53,623 nt of DNA from Marseilla massiliensis (GCF_016899855.1 NZ_JACJJG010000012.1:1-53623), one strand, 5' to 3'. Counted from the first letter of the stretch, positions 34,492 through 44,821 are shown. The notes: generated by a model not told the origin, from the sequence alone. Translations and numbers: made by a program.

Positions 34492-37400
34492 ATGAAAAGA
34501 ACGATTCAATGTAGCACAGTCATGCACAAGCTGTACGCAGGTAAAAGCGTGCGCGTGCTGTTTGTCTCGGGCTTGTCGGCATTAATGCTTGCCGGTATAA
34601 TGCCTCCCTCCGCAAGGGCTGAGCTTCCTGGAAAGTCAATGTCGGTAGCCCAGGCTGCCAAGAAAGTTACGGGTACCGTTCTTGACGAGCAGGGACAGCC
34701 AATGATTGGTGTCACTGTACGTCTGCGCGACGGCAAGGCTGGCGCCACGACCGACCTCGACGGTAAGTTTTCAATCGAGGTTCCGCAAAACTCGGTTCTC
34801 GTGTTTTCTTACATCGGTTACCAGGAGTACACGCTGACCGTGGGCAACCAGAATAATTATATCATTAATATGGAGAGCGAGAACGCCGCTCTTGACGAGG
34901 TTGTGGTCATCGGTTACCAGACTATCAAGCGTAAGGACCTTACCGGTTCTGTGGCTTCTGTCAGGGGTGAGGACGTTGCCACAATGCCTGTTGCCAACGT
35001 AGCCCAGGCTTTGCAGGGTAAGCTTCCCGGCGTCAATGTCACTACGCAGGACGGACGTCCCGACGCAACGGTGTCAATCCGTGTGCGCGGTGGAGGTTCA
35101 ATATCGCAGAGTAACGACCCGCTCATCCTCGTAGACGGTATCACGGTGAAGTCGCTTGACGACATACCTTCAGATCAGGTCGAGAGCATAGACGTATTGA
35201 AAGACGCCTCGTCTACAGCCATCTACGGTGCGCGCGGAGCTAACGGCGTTATCCTCGTCACCACGAAGGGTGCCAAGGAGGGCAAGGTGTCTGTCTCTTA
35301 TAATGGTTACGTGAAGTTTAACACGCCTACGAAATACCTTGACACGCTCGATCCTTACGACTATCTGTCGTTCGTGTGGGGCAACGCTGCCGCCTTGGGT
35401 GATGCGTACAGGGTTTCGTTTGAGAAGCTGTACGGCCTCGGAGATAATGCCGGCAGCAATACTGGCGGCATAGAGAGTTACCGCAATGTGTCCAACCAGG
35501 ACATCCAGAAGGATGTTTACAATAGCTCGGTGTCGCACAACCATGACCTTACCATCACCGGCGGCAACGACAAGACACGCATGCTGTTCTCGGCTAACTA
35601 TATGGACGAGGAGGGTATGAAAATCAACTCGTATGCACGCCGTGCAAGTTTCAACTTCAAGATAAACCAGAAAATCACCAAGAATCTTGACGTAAGCTTC
35701 GACGCACGCTACTCAGACAGGCGCACTATGGGTGACGAGAAGACCACGAACGGTTCCGGTTCTATCCTGTCATCGTCATACCGCTTCCGCCCGATAGCGA
35801 CCAGTGATATTCTTGGCGACCTCGACGCAATGCGTGAAGGTAACATGGAGATGTACGGACGCCAGTCAACGTGGGACAGATACAGTCCTGCCGCACGTAT
35901 CGGCGACTATGAACCTCTGTACATCAAGCAGAGACTGCGCGGTACGGCGTCGCTCAATTGGCGCATCATCGACGGTCTTACGTATCACACAGACCTGTCT
36001 TACAACAGGACTTGGGAAGAGGATAAAATCTGGGGCGGAGCCATATACAACAACTATATGAACGACGCGACCGGTGAAAAACTCTATGCAGGTAGCGTAG
36101 AATGGGCAAAGCGCGGCAGTTGGGGCCTGCGTTGGACCAACACGATGAGCTATGATTTCAACTTCCTGCCCGAAGAACACCGTCTCAACTTACTTCTCGG
36201 TCATGAGGTTACGGACTCTGGCGGCGACGAAATCGAGATTGATGCCAACCACTTCCCGGCCAACTTTACGAAGGACAACGCCTTCGCCATGATCAACCAG
36301 TACGACAAGACGGCCGGCACAAGCAACTTCTTCTCAGGAGTGGACATGCCCGAGCGCATTCTCTCTTTCTTCGGCCGTGTTAACTATACGCTGCTCGACC
36401 GCTATCTGTTCACCTTTACGTTCCGTGCCGACGGTTCTTCAAAGTTCTCGCCCGAGCACCGTTGGGGATACTTCCCGGCAGCGGCAATCGGATGGCGCAT
36501 ATCCGAGGAACCCTTCATGGAGAGCACACGTGACTGGCTCGACAACCTTAAGCTGCGCTTCTCTTACGGTAGCGTAGGTAATGACGGTATCGACGCAAAC
36601 CTCTGGTCGCAGATGTGGACATCCGAAACGGACATGAGATGGCAGTATGCACTGAACAACCAGTATTCTTCATCTTATGATTATTCTGCAACGGAAATGG
36701 CCAACCGCGACCTGAAGTGGGAGACTACAATCACACGTAATATAGGTGTTGACTTCAGTTTCTTCAACAGCCGTCTGTGGGGTTCTGTTGATTTGTACTG
36801 GAATACCACCAAAGACTTGCTCATGCTTACGTCTATACCGGGTATCACGGGCTTCACCGCTACGTATGACAACATCGGACAGACCAGCAACAAGGGTATT
36901 GAAATCTCGCTTTCCGGTGAAATCTATAAGGACAAGGACTGGAACATAACGGCGGGAATGAACATCAACTTCAATAAGGGTAACGTTGATGAACTGGCCG
37001 ACAACGTAACCGGTCTCTACTCTTCGTCATGGTGCGGCAGCAGCAGTTTCCCCGGAAACGACTACATTCTCAAGGAAGGCAGCCCCGTGGGTATCGTAAG
37101 GGGATACATATATGACGGTTTCTATACTACCGACGACTTCAATTACGTTAACGGGCAGTACATCCTCAAGGAGGGTGTTGCCGACCTCGGCTCGTTCATC
37201 AATCCTGTTCATGGCGTAGATCGTCCCGAGGGACAGAACGCATATCCCGGTCTTCCAAAATACAGGGACATGAATGACGACAAGGTGATAGACGAACTTG
37301 ACGTATGCGAAATTGGCGATATGAACCCTGTACACACCGGAGGTTTCAACATTAACGCTACGTGGAAGAACTTTGACCTCGGCCTTTACTTCAACTGGAG

Positions 37401-37896
37401 CTATGGCAACGACGTTTATAACGTAAACAAGATTGCTTCAATGTACTGCGCAAAGGAAAGCGGTGCATACGAGAACAAGCTTGCTTTCATGAAAGATGCA
37501 TACAAGATTTATGATATAGTGGACGGCCAGTTGGTACACCTTACCACTCCGGAGCAGCTCAATGCCGCCAATGTTAATGCCAAGTATCCGTTGCCTTACA
37601 GTGAGAACGGTGTGACTTCTACCCTCGCGATAGAGGACGGATCTTACCTGCGACTCAACACTCTGACGCTCGGCTACTCGCTTCCGCAGAATCTCCTGCG
37701 CAAGGTCGGCATTTCCAAGCTGCGCATTTATGGTACGGTATACAACGTGTTCACCATCACCGGTTACTCAGGTCTTGACCCGGAAGTCAGCGCAAATACA
37801 TCGAACAATAACGCAACATATCCTACCGTGGGCCTCGACTGGGGTACATATCCGCGTGCGCGCTCGTTCGTTGTCGGACTTAACCTTACTTTCTAA
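34492..37896 (+). CDS. SusC/RagA-family TonB-dependent outer membrane transporter
   Basis: A 1134-residue TonB-linked oligosaccharide importer. A long signal region (residues about 20-43) precedes a carboxypeptidase-like regulatory domain (VTGTVLDEQGQPMIGVTVRL). The TonB-box-like LDEVVVIGYQT is followed by the plug domain (GRPDATVSIRVRGGGSI, DASSTAIYGARGANGVILVT) and a 22-strand barrel ending in the aromatic FVVGLNLTF. There is no N-terminal STN domain, so it is not itself a trans-envelope signalling receptor. It pairs with the SusD-like lipoprotein encoded 25 bp downstream. Confidence 0.96.
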   Translation: MKRTIQCSTVMHKLYAGKSVRVLFVSGLSALMLAGIMPPSARAELPGKSMSVAQAAKKVTGTVLDEQGQPMIGVTVRLRDGKAGATTDLDGKFSIEVPQNSVLVFSYIGYQEYTLTVGNQNNYIINMESENAALDEVVVIGYQTIKRKDLTGSVASVRGEDVATMPVANVAQALQGKLPGVNVTTQDGRPDATVSIRVRGGGSISQSNDPLILVDGITVKSLDDIPSDQVESIDVLKDASSTAIYGARGANGVILVTTKGAKEGKVSVSYNGYVKFNTPTKYLDTLDPYDYLSFVWGNAAALGDAYRVSFEKLYGLGDNAGSNTGGIESYRNVSNQDIQKDVYNSSVSHNHDLTITGGNDKTRMLFSANYMDEEGMKINSYARRASFNFKINQKITKNLDVSFDARYSDRRTMGDEKTTNGSGSILSSSYRFRPIATSDILGDLDAMREGNMEMYGRQSTWDRYSPAARIGDYEPLYIKQRLRGTASLNWRIIDGLTYHTDLSYNRTWEEDKIWGGAIYNNYMNDATGEKLYAGSVEWAKRGSWGLRWTNTMSYDFNFLPEEHRLNLLLGHEVTDSGGDEIEIDANHFPANFTKDNAFAMINQYDKTAGTSNFFSGVDMPERILSFFGRVNYTLLDRYLFTFTFRADGSSKFSPEHRWGYFPAAAIGWRISEEPFMESTRDWLDNLKLRFSYGSVGNDGIDANLWSQMWTSETDMRWQYALNNQYSSSYDYSATEMANRDLKWETTITRNIGVDFSFFNSRLWGSVDLYWNTTKDLLMLTSIPGITGFTATYDNIGQTSNKGIEISLSGEIYKDKDWNITAGMNINFNKGNVDELADNVTGLYSSSWCGSSSFPGNDYILKEGSPVGIVRGYIYDGFYTTDDFNYVNGQYILKEGVADLGSFINPVHGVDRPEGQNAYPGLPKYRDMNDDKVIDELDVCEIGDMNPVHTGGFNINATWKNFDLGLYFNWSYGNDVYNVNKIASMYCAKESGAYENKLAFMKDAYKIYDIVDGQLVHLTTPEQLNAANVNAKYPLPYSENGVTSTLAIEDGSYLRLNTLTLGYSLPQNLLRKVGISKLRIYGTVYNVFTITGYSGLDPEVSANTSNNNATYPTVGLDWGTYPRARSFVVGLNLTF

Positions 37897-37921
37897 ACCT
37901 ACAAAATAAAAGAATCACATT

Positions 37922-39964
37922 ATGAATAAGATAGTAAAATTCTTTACTTTGTTGACGTTGTGCTGCCCGATTGTAGCCTGTGGGGATTACCTCGATACGT
38001 CAACACCCGAGAATGCGGATGACGGCTTCGTTACTTCGACCGCGTCCGAGACTTTCAAAATATTGTCTTGGTGTTACGCTAACTATCGCCAGAACTGTGT
38101 GATGGGCGTATATCGCTGGAATGACCCTATCGGCTCAGACGCCGAGTATTACCCTGAAGTTGCTTCGCTGAACAACGCAAACGCCCGCCTTCAGCCAGAG
38201 TTGCTGAGTATCGGTACGGCAAACAGCGCGTTCAATGGCTATTATACGATTGTGGCACGTTTAAATAAACTGCTTGAGATCATTGGAACGAAGGAGGAAT
38301 ACATACAGGCCAAGGAGGCTGGCGAGGTAAACGAGTGGACACAGTTGTACGGCGAGGCCCTTTCGATGAAGGCTTTTTGCTACTTTGAACTTGTAAAACA
38401 TTACGGCGACGTGCCTTATGGTTACGAGAATACAACCGCTTCGGAGTATAGCCTTAACTCGCGTTTCGACATATTGGACAAGGTCATCGAAATGTTCGGT
38501 GAGGCCGCTCCATTGATGTACAGGCTTGGAGAGGGAGGCATTACTGCCGAGCGCATGTCTCGCGGATTTGCCGAGGCTATGGCCGGAATGGCAGCCCTTT
38601 ATTCAGGAGGATGGCAGACCGTGCGTACTGATGTGCAGGGATTGTACGGCGACGTGCAGTTGGAGACCAAGGGTGTTGACGAGTACAGCAGTATTTACGC
38701 ACGCCGCACGGATTATCTCGACTATTACAGGACTGCCGAAACATACTTCGACCAGGCAATGGCTGACAAGGGAACGGCTACCCTCGTCACGACAGACGAG
38801 CGTGGATATGCCAACAACCCCTTCCAGCGCCACTTCCAGTACCAGCACGACTTGCAGCTTAGTCCCGAGTCAATCTTCGAGATCGGCAACATGCAGGGAG
38901 GCCAGAGCGGCCAGACAACGTCGAGCGAGTATCCGTACGCTTTTGGCCGTGCGTCAAACGGAGCCTCACAGATGGGAGCGCCGTGTAAGGTGTTCGGTGC
39001 CGTGCGTATAATGCCGACATTCTATTATGGAGAGTTTGAAGACGGTGACATGCGCCGTGACATAACAGCAGCCGTTACGGGTAGTAACGGCGACGGTAAC
39101 GAGGCCATACTTCGATTCGCTCCAGGTAACAAGCTGGATGGCGGTATGACCACGAATAAGTGGGACCCCAACCGCATGAATCCGCCGTATGTCGCAGACC
39201 AACGACAGTCAGGCATGAACTGGCCTATCATGAGACTGGCCGACCTTATGCTCATGCGTGCAGAGGTTAAGGCCGTGCTCGGTAATGACGTGGCTGCCCG
39301 TAGCGACCTTAACGACGTTCGCCGCCGTGCCTTCGGAGACACTAACCATGACATACAATCGTCCGGCGACCAGCTCCTTGCCGACATTCTGCAGGAGCGC
39401 AAGCTGGAGTTTGCCGGTGAAGGCCAGCGCCGCTGGGACCTGATACGCAACGGCCTGTTTGTTGAAAAGGCAGTCGAGGTACGCGCAGAGATGTCGCAGA
39501 TGGTGGCTGACCTGCAGTCAAAGGGCTATCATGAGTTTGCCAACGGCAACCAGATTCCGATGTACATATGGGTGAAGAGCGTACACCGCGACAATCCGCT
39601 GACATATGATGCGGACCCGACAGACCCGGCTTTGTATCCCGGATGGCGCGGACAGTACGACTATTCTACCACCGACGCAGCCAGCGCGGTTAAGGGTACT
39701 GACCATAACCTGGCGATAGAGGGACTCTTCGAGTACATCGACCCCGAGAGCGAAAGGGCTAAGCAGCTCGAGGCTGACGGCTATGTCAAGACGGATTGGG
39801 GTAAGGGCATTGTTGACAACGCTGACCATTACTGCAACAGTAACTTGCTGCCGGGTGTGAAGGCAGGCAACGTTCCTCCGAGATATTACTTCCCGATACC
39901 GTTCGAGGTGTTGAGCCATTCTAACGGAAAGGTGACCAACGGCTACGGACTGGCACAGGAGTAA
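37922..39964 (+). CDS. SusD/RagB-family glycan-binding lipoprotein
   Basis: A 680-residue surface lipoprotein with lipobox IVAC (C20). SusD-like features: N-terminal TPR-type helices (YGEALSMKAFCYFELVKHYG), and a C-terminal signature MRLADLMLMRAEVKAVLGND followed by LQERKLEFAGEGQRRWDLIR. At 680 residues it is larger than the usual 500-600, with an extended region around 560-640. It forms the lid of the SusC-like transporter and captures the glycan. A hairpin terminator follows. Confidence 0.95.
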   Translation: MNKIVKFFTLLTLCCPIVACGDYLDTSTPENADDGFVTSTASETFKILSWCYANYRQNCVMGVYRWNDPIGSDAEYYPEVASLNNANARLQPELLSIGTANSAFNGYYTIVARLNKLLEIIGTKEEYIQAKEAGEVNEWTQLYGEALSMKAFCYFELVKHYGDVPYGYENTTASEYSLNSRFDILDKVIEMFGEAAPLMYRLGEGGITAERMSRGFAEAMAGMAALYSGGWQTVRTDVQGLYGDVQLETKGVDEYSSIYARRTDYLDYYRTAETYFDQAMADKGTATLVTTDERGYANNPFQRHFQYQHDLQLSPESIFEIGNMQGGQSGQTTSSEYPYAFGRASNGASQMGAPCKVFGAVRIMPTFYYGEFEDGDMRRDITAAVTGSNGDGNEAILRFAPGNKLDGGMTTNKWDPNRMNPPYVADQRQSGMNWPIMRLADLMLMRAEVKAVLGNDVAARSDLNDVRRRAFGDTNHDIQSSGDQLLADILQERKLEFAGEGQRRWDLIRNGLFVEKAVEVRAEMSQMVADLQSKGYHEFANGNQIPMYIWVKSVHRDNPLTYDADPTDPALYPGWRGQYDYSTTDAASAVKGTDHNLAIEGLFEYIDPESERAKQLEADGYVKTDWGKGIVDNADHYCNSNLLPGVKAGNVPPRYYFPIPFEVLSHSNGKVTNGYGLAQE

Positions 39965-39992
39965 TTGTTTGAATATGGGTTAAACTTTAATG

Positions 39993-40038
39993 CGGAAAAG
40001 GCTGTATGCGGGGCAGTGTGCCTGCGCAGCCTTTTCCG
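39993..40038 (+). terminator. terminator/attenuator between susD and the GH43 gene
   Basis: 12-bp perfect stem CGGAAAAGGCTG/CAGCCTTTTCCG with internal pairing, followed by TTTTATTTTTAT. It probably lowers expression of the enzymes relative to the transporter pair. Confidence 0.8.
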
Positions 40039-40066
40039 TTTTATTTTTATCAATTTGCTTAACGTC

Positions 40067-41566
40067 ATGAAAAATATTCTTGCATTATTTATATCGTCGG
40101 CCATTATAGCGTCATGTCCTCTGTGGAAGGCTTCGGCCGGAGAACCGATAGACGAGAGCTTGACCACGGTGCGCATTCTCGAAGGCGACAATTCCGACCC
40201 CTCCATTGTGCGTCATGGTTCGGAATATTACCTTGTTCATTCCTCGTTTGTCTACACTCCGGGGCTTGTTGTCTACAAGTCGGCCAACCTTGTTGACTGG
40301 ACCCCGTGCTCTGTTGCGCTCAATGAGTTTACGGGAGACGTGTGGGCACCAGACATCACCGTCGTTGACGGCCGTTTCTACATTTATTTTCCGACTCTCG
40401 GCGACCACGGCAAGACCAGTATGGTAACCTGGGCCGACGACCCTTCGGGGCCGTGGAGCAAACCCGTTGACCTGCATGTAGGAGGTATCGACCCTGAGCA
40501 TGTGGTTGACGCGGACGGGCGCCGATATCTGTTGATGAGCTCTGGCGACATGTATCCGTTGTCGGCCGACGGCTGTTCTATCGTTGGCGAGCCCGTGAAC
40601 GTGTACCGTGGATGGGAGATACCTGATGAATACGACATCGAGAGCATATCCATGGAAGGCCTTAACATCAAGAAAGTAGGGGAGTATTACTACCTGTTTG
40701 CCGCCGAGGGCGGTACGGCAGGCCCTCCTACAAGCCACATGGTGGTTGAGGCGCGTAGCAAGAGCGTGCTTGGGCCGTGGGAGAACGCGCCGTTCAACCC
40801 GCTGCTGCGCACGCAGTCGCGTGACGAAACATGGTGGAGCAAGGGACACGGCTCGGTGGTTGACACCGAGGACGGCCGCCTGTTCATGATTTTCCACGCA
40901 TACGAGAACGGTTACCAGACGTTGGGCCGACAGACGCTTCTGCGTGAATTGGAACTGAAAGACGGATGGTTGCGGCTGAAAGAGGGCGCCATATCGTTGC
41001 CCGCGCCTGCAAGACAGAAGGTTGCCACGGCGTCGGATTTCGTATGGCAGACGTGCCGTGAGCATAATATAAGCGAGCGTTTCTACATCGGGCAGGATAC
41101 GTTGAGGCTCGTGCCTAAGGGCGTTTCGCCCGCCGAAGGCTCTCCGCTGCTCGCCCGAACGAGCGCTCACAGGTATGAGGTTGAGGCATGCCTCAGGCTG
41201 AAAGGCGGCAAGTCGTCGGCCGGATTTGTTGACTATTACGACGAGCGTTATCATTTCGGGTTCGGTTTCGACCGTGACGGCCTTCTCCGATACCGCCGTG
41301 GACAGGTCAGCCGGGCTGCGTCTAAATGTCCGGAGGCTAACCGTGAGGGCTGTACGTGGCTGCGCATGCGTAACGACGCCAACGTGCTGACGGCATGGTA
41401 CAGCGCCGACGGCAGGACATGGCATAAGTTCCCATGGGGTTTCGACGTATCCGGAGTACACCATAATACGGTGTACGGATTCCTTTTCCTGCGCCCAGGA
41501 ATATACGCCGGAGGTGAAGGCGAGGTGGAGGTGACGGACTTCAAGTTGACCAACCTTGACTTGTGA
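40067..41566 (+). CDS. GH43-family glycoside hydrolase, lipoprotein
   Basis: A 499-residue five-bladed beta-propeller glycosidase; GH43 enzymes are mostly alpha-L-arabinofuranosidases, beta-xylosidases or related exo-enzymes. The lipobox is IASC (C17). The catalytic base Asp is in GDNSDPSIVRHG, the middle Asp in VWAPDITVVDG and the acid Glu region in YDIESISMEGLNIKKVGEYY. The C-terminal 180 residues form a concanavalin-like domain (SSAGFVDYYDERYHFGFGFD). The frame is open back to 39965, but the terminator occupies that stretch, so the ATG at 40067 is chosen. Confidence 0.88.
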   Translation: MKNILALFISSAIIASCPLWKASAGEPIDESLTTVRILEGDNSDPSIVRHGSEYYLVHSSFVYTPGLVVYKSANLVDWTPCSVALNEFTGDVWAPDITVVDGRFYIYFPTLGDHGKTSMVTWADDPSGPWSKPVDLHVGGIDPEHVVDADGRRYLLMSSGDMYPLSADGCSIVGEPVNVYRGWEIPDEYDIESISMEGLNIKKVGEYYYLFAAEGGTAGPPTSHMVVEARSKSVLGPWENAPFNPLLRTQSRDETWWSKGHGSVVDTEDGRLFMIFHAYENGYQTLGRQTLLRELELKDGWLRLKEGAISLPAPARQKVATASDFVWQTCREHNISERFYIGQDTLRLVPKGVSPAEGSPLLARTSAHRYEVEACLRLKGGKSSAGFVDYYDERYHFGFGFDRDGLLRYRRGQVSRAASKCPEANREGCTWLRMRNDANVLTAWYSADGRTWHKFPWGFDVSGVHHNTVYGFLFLRPGIYAGGEGEVEVTDFKLTNLDL

Positions 41567-41571
41567 CATTC

Positions 41572-41652
41572 GATTGACGGCAAAACGCATTGCAAAAGGC
41601 CGTCTTTTGCAAGATAAAAGAAGGTCTTTTAGAAGCCAAAAGATGGCCTTTT
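41572..41652. repeat. 81-bp four-unit repeat element, copy H
   Basis: Units at 41572 (degenerate), 41594, 41616 and 41638; spacers GCATTGC, GCAAGAT and AGAAGCC. It begins 5 bp after the GH43 stop and is followed by GTTGATTATCAATGATTTAC at 41661-41680. Confidence 0.85.
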
Positions 41653-41784
41653 GCAACCCCGTTGATTATCAATGATTTACGAAGGGACGGTGAAATGCCT
41701 CGGTGGCGGTCGATTCCCGCCTTGCAGAATACGTCCTGACGGCTTGTATTAATACAGCAACAAATCTAAAATCAATATCAAGAC

Positions 41785-43389
41785 ATGAGAAAACTTTTCG
41801 TTATATTACTGCTTGCGGCATGCTGGCTGACGGCCGGCGCACAGGCTGAGGTCGAGCGTTGGGGGCGCTTTGAGGCCTCGTTTAAAGCCGATGTAAAGGG
41901 AAATCCGTTTGACGTTGCCCTTACGGCGACATTCTCGGGGCCCGACACTACGTTCACCGTGCGAGGCTTTTACGACGGTGACGGTATTTACAAGGTGCGC
42001 TTCATGCCTGTAAAACAAGGACGGTGGACTTACAAAACAAGTTCTGCGGTGGCCGCGCTCGACGGGCGTGAAGGCTCGTTTACATGCGTGGCGCCTGGCA
42101 AGGACAACCACGGCCCCGTGACAACGGACGGAACTTACGACTTCAAGTATGCCGACGGCAAGCGCTATTACCCCGTTGGCACAACGTCGTACGACTGGAT
42201 GCACGCCGGCGGCGACTATCCCGCTCGCACGATAAGGTCGCTCGACAAGGCGGGATTCAACAAGGTAAGAATGTTGCTCGTTGTGCAGAACTTCGACTTC
42301 GGGTACCCCGAGCCTGCGTTGTATCCCTTTGAATTGAAAAAGAAAAGCCGCGGCGAGGACGGCAAGACGCATTTCGAGTGGGACTACACGCGCTTTAATC
42401 CCGAATACTTCGACCATGTTGAGCGTTGCATAGACAGCCTTGCGGCCATCGGCGTGGAGGCAGACCTCGTGCTGTTCCACCCTTATGACGACGGGCGTTG
42501 GGACTTCGACAAGATGCCTATGGACGTCAACCTGCGTTACGCCGCTTACGTTACGGCACGCCTTGGAGCCTTCCGCAACGTGTGGTGGTCGTTGGCCAAT
42601 GAGTATGATTTCATGCGCCACCTCACCATTGCCGACTGGGACAGCATTACACGCACCGTAGACGAGGGCGACCCGTACGGCCATCTGCTCTCGATACACA
42701 GCCACACGGCCAAGTATTACAAGTACTGGGAGCCCGTTTACACGCATGCCAGCGTGCAGGACCAGGCCCCCGTCGAGGATTTTGGCCGTGCCGCAATCGT
42801 AAGGAACATCTATAAGAAACCTGTGATATTCGATGAAGTGCTCTATGAGGGCAACATGCGCAACCGCTGGGGCAGTCTGAGCGGAGAGGAAATGCTGCAT
42901 CGCATGTGGCAGGGACTCGTTGCCGGCACGTACGTAACGCACGGAGAGTGTTACCAGGACAGCCCGACCGACTACGTACGTGACTTTCTGGCCGTGGGCG
43001 GAGAGTTCCAGGGCGAGGCTTGGAAGCGCATAAAGTTCATGCGCTCCGTGCTCGACGCCATGCCCGGCCCAATGCAGCTCAGCGACAGCAGTTGGGACCC
43101 GTACACGTCGTCGGCAGGGGAGAATTATTACATCGTGTATCTCGGAAAGCGAATCTCGCATGAATGGACGTTCGACCTGCCCGTGAAGAACGGCCCGTAT
43201 CCCCGCCTGAAGGAAGGACAGAAGTTTAAGGTCGAGATACTGGATACGTGGAACATGACCGTAACGCAATATCCCGACACGTTCGAGACGACCGCTCCCG
43301 TGGGCGACAGAGTGTACGACAAGCACCACGGCAAGGTGCGTCTGCCCTGTCTGCCGTATCTCTTGCTCAGGATAACGAAAGCGGAATAA
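41785..43389 (+). CDS. glycoside hydrolase-like protein (DUF5060 plus TIM barrel)
   Basis: A 534-residue secreted protein; signal peptide at residues 1-20 (ending TAGAQA). An N-terminal DUF5060-type beta-sandwich (ERWGRFEASFKADVKGNPFD) is followed by a TIM barrel like DUF4038/GH140-type proteins (YYPVGTTSYDWMHAGGDYP, VWWSLANEYDFMRH with a likely acid/base Glu, KPVIFDEVLYEGN with a likely nucleophile Glu). A C-terminal DUF5605-like beta-domain completes it. Barrels of this group act on plant side chains such as apiose in rhamnogalacturonan II; the substrate here is not determined. It is in the same locus as susCD and GH43. Confidence 0.82.
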   Translation: MRKLFVILLLAACWLTAGAQAEVERWGRFEASFKADVKGNPFDVALTATFSGPDTTFTVRGFYDGDGIYKVRFMPVKQGRWTYKTSSAVAALDGREGSFTCVAPGKDNHGPVTTDGTYDFKYADGKRYYPVGTTSYDWMHAGGDYPARTIRSLDKAGFNKVRMLLVVQNFDFGYPEPALYPFELKKKSRGEDGKTHFEWDYTRFNPEYFDHVERCIDSLAAIGVEADLVLFHPYDDGRWDFDKMPMDVNLRYAAYVTARLGAFRNVWWSLANEYDFMRHLTIADWDSITRTVDEGDPYGHLLSIHSHTAKYYKYWEPVYTHASVQDQAPVEDFGRAAIVRNIYKKPVIFDEVLYEGNMRNRWGSLSGEEMLHRMWQGLVAGTYVTHGECYQDSPTDYVRDFLAVGGEFQGEAWKRIKFMRSVLDAMPGPMQLSDSSWDPYTSSAGENYYIVYLGKRISHEWTFDLPVKNGPYPRLKEGQKFKVEILDTWNMTVTQYPDTFETTAPVGDRVYDKHHGKVRLPCLPYLLLRITKAE

Positions 43390-43439
43390 AATAAAAGTGA
43401 AAAGATAAAAGTAAAAAAATACAATTGCTTTGTTGAGTG

Positions 43440-43525
43440 AACAATGAAAAATTAAAAGTGAAAAATCCAGCGGCTTACATAAACAATAATGCCGTTGGAT
43501 TTTTCACTTTTAATTTTTCATTGTT
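43440..43525. repeat. 35-bp hairpin between convergent genes
   Basis: Arms 43440-43474 and 43491-43525 pair with a single G-T wobble around a 16-nt loop; the arms are built of GAAAAATTAAAAGTGAAAAA-type words. It lies between the convergent glycosidase and DUF1593 genes and would serve as a terminator in both directions. Confidence 0.8.
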
Positions 43526-43537
43526 AATTCTTATTTT

Positions 43538-44821
43538 TCACTCACTGAGCCATTCCCATCTTTCGGCCCAGTCGTCAAGTACTTCGTTTCTCCATTTAGA
43601 TACAGTCTTGACGCCTTGCCACGGCCCGTCGAAGAGCTCTGGGGCCTGTTTGTCTGAATACCAGTGGTCTCCGAGTTTGTAACCGAGCTTCGTCGGCTTG
43701 CCCGGCCATGCTCCGCTTACTACGAAAGTGCCGCTAAGGCCGTTTAGTTCCTTGATGTTCGACTGTGTTGTGAATGTCAATACGGCGGGTGCTTTGGGCG
43801 AATATCTTACGGCATATGTGCCGTCGCCGAGGTACACTCCGTCCCAGTCTTGCTTGTCAACACGCATGGTGAAGTACTTTTTGCCCTTTTCCGAAGCGTC
43901 AAGCACCGGTCCCTTGAACATCAGTTCCATAACGGAATATACGGCAACGGTATCCTTTACGGTGGGGATATGGTTGAAGACGGTTCGCGGGCTTTCGTAT
44001 ATGTTCTCGAAACTTCCGCCCCAGCATTCCTTGAAAGGATTGTTCGGGTCGCCGTCCATCATGTAAAGCAGCGACGGAGTGTCGCCCATCTTTACTATTC
44101 CTTTGTAATAATTCTTGAAGTCCTTGCCAAGTTGTCCCGCTCCCTTTATTGCCGCGTCGTAATAGCCGGTGTTGTATTTGTCGTGGACATTGTTGTCGCT
44201 AATGAATCCTCTGTATGCCGCGTTGTTCTCTATAAACCAAAGGTCGGGAAAGTTCTCGGCGATATATGCATAGCTGTTTACTCCCCATTTCTTGTTCGGG
44301 CCGCCTATCCAGTACACGCGTATATTGTCCTTGATGTCGGGAGCGTCGTGCAGTGCCTGGGCCACATCTTCCAATGTGCCCCATACCAGTATCCATAACG
44401 GCCTGTCGCTACTGCGGCGTGCGCATTCTACAATGCATTCCGAGCCTTCCGTCTTGTCATCGTACCCTTTGTAAGAGGCAAGTCCGTGCCGGCCTTGTTT
44501 GCACAGCTTGCGTAATTCTTGTGGTGTCAGCAGGTCTTTGTCGTGCTTTTTCAGCTTCTCGTAGTCGGCTTCGTATATGTCGATCATGCGTAGGATTTCT
44601 TCCTTCGAGCCGGGTCCGTATGACGCGGAGGATATTATTCCCTCGATGTCAAACTGACTGTTGTACATCAGGAAATGTGTCATCGACTGATTGTCGTCGG
44701 GGTCCGTGCCGCCTATGTCAGTGCTGACGATTATCCGTGGCTTGATGTTGTTCACGTCTCTTGCCGTCACTCCAAGGCATGTGGTTACAATGCAGGCGGC
44801 TAAAATAAACAAAGACTTCAT
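43538..44821 (-). CDS. DUF1593 nucleoside-hydrolase-like secreted protein
   Basis: A 427-residue secreted protein with signal peptide at residues 1-20. The N-terminal domain has the nucleoside-hydrolase-type metal motif STDIGGTDPDDNQSMTHFL and matches DUF1593. The C-terminal domain is a beta-sandwich (FTTQSNIKELNGLSGTFVVS). DUF1593 proteins are common in Bacteroidota carbohydrate loci and plant-polysaccharide degraders; the reaction is unknown, probably hydrolysis of an N- or O-glycosidic bond in a small glycoside. It is convergent with the DUF5060-type glycosidase, closing the locus. Confidence 0.85.
   Translation of the reverse strand: MKSLFILAACIVTTCLGVTARDVNNIKPRIIVSTDIGGTDPDDNQSMTHFLMYNSQFDIEGIISSASYGPGSKEEILRMIDIYEADYEKLKKHDKDLLTPQELRKLCKQGRHGLASYKGYDDKTEGSECIVECARRSSDRPLWILVWGTLEDVAQALHDAPDIKDNIRVYWIGGPNKKWGVNSYAYIAENFPDLWFIENNAAYRGFISDNNVHDKYNTGYYDAAIKGAGQLGKDFKNYYKGIVKMGDTPSLLYMMDGDPNNPFKECWGGSFENIYESPRTVFNHIPTVKDTVAVYSVMELMFKGPVLDASEKGKKYFTMRVDKQDWDGVYLGDGTYAVRYSPKAPAVLTFTTQSNIKELNGLSGTFVVSGAWPGKPTKLGYKLGDHWYSDKQAPELFDGPWQGVKTVSKWRNEVLDDWAERWEWLSE

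Noticed and set aside
40112..41656. Open frame of 514 codons on the strand opposite the GH43 gene (and a 507-codon one opposite 41806-43329)
   Set aside because: They mirror real genes on the plus strand, which have signal peptides and catalytic motifs; the antisense products show no domain pattern.
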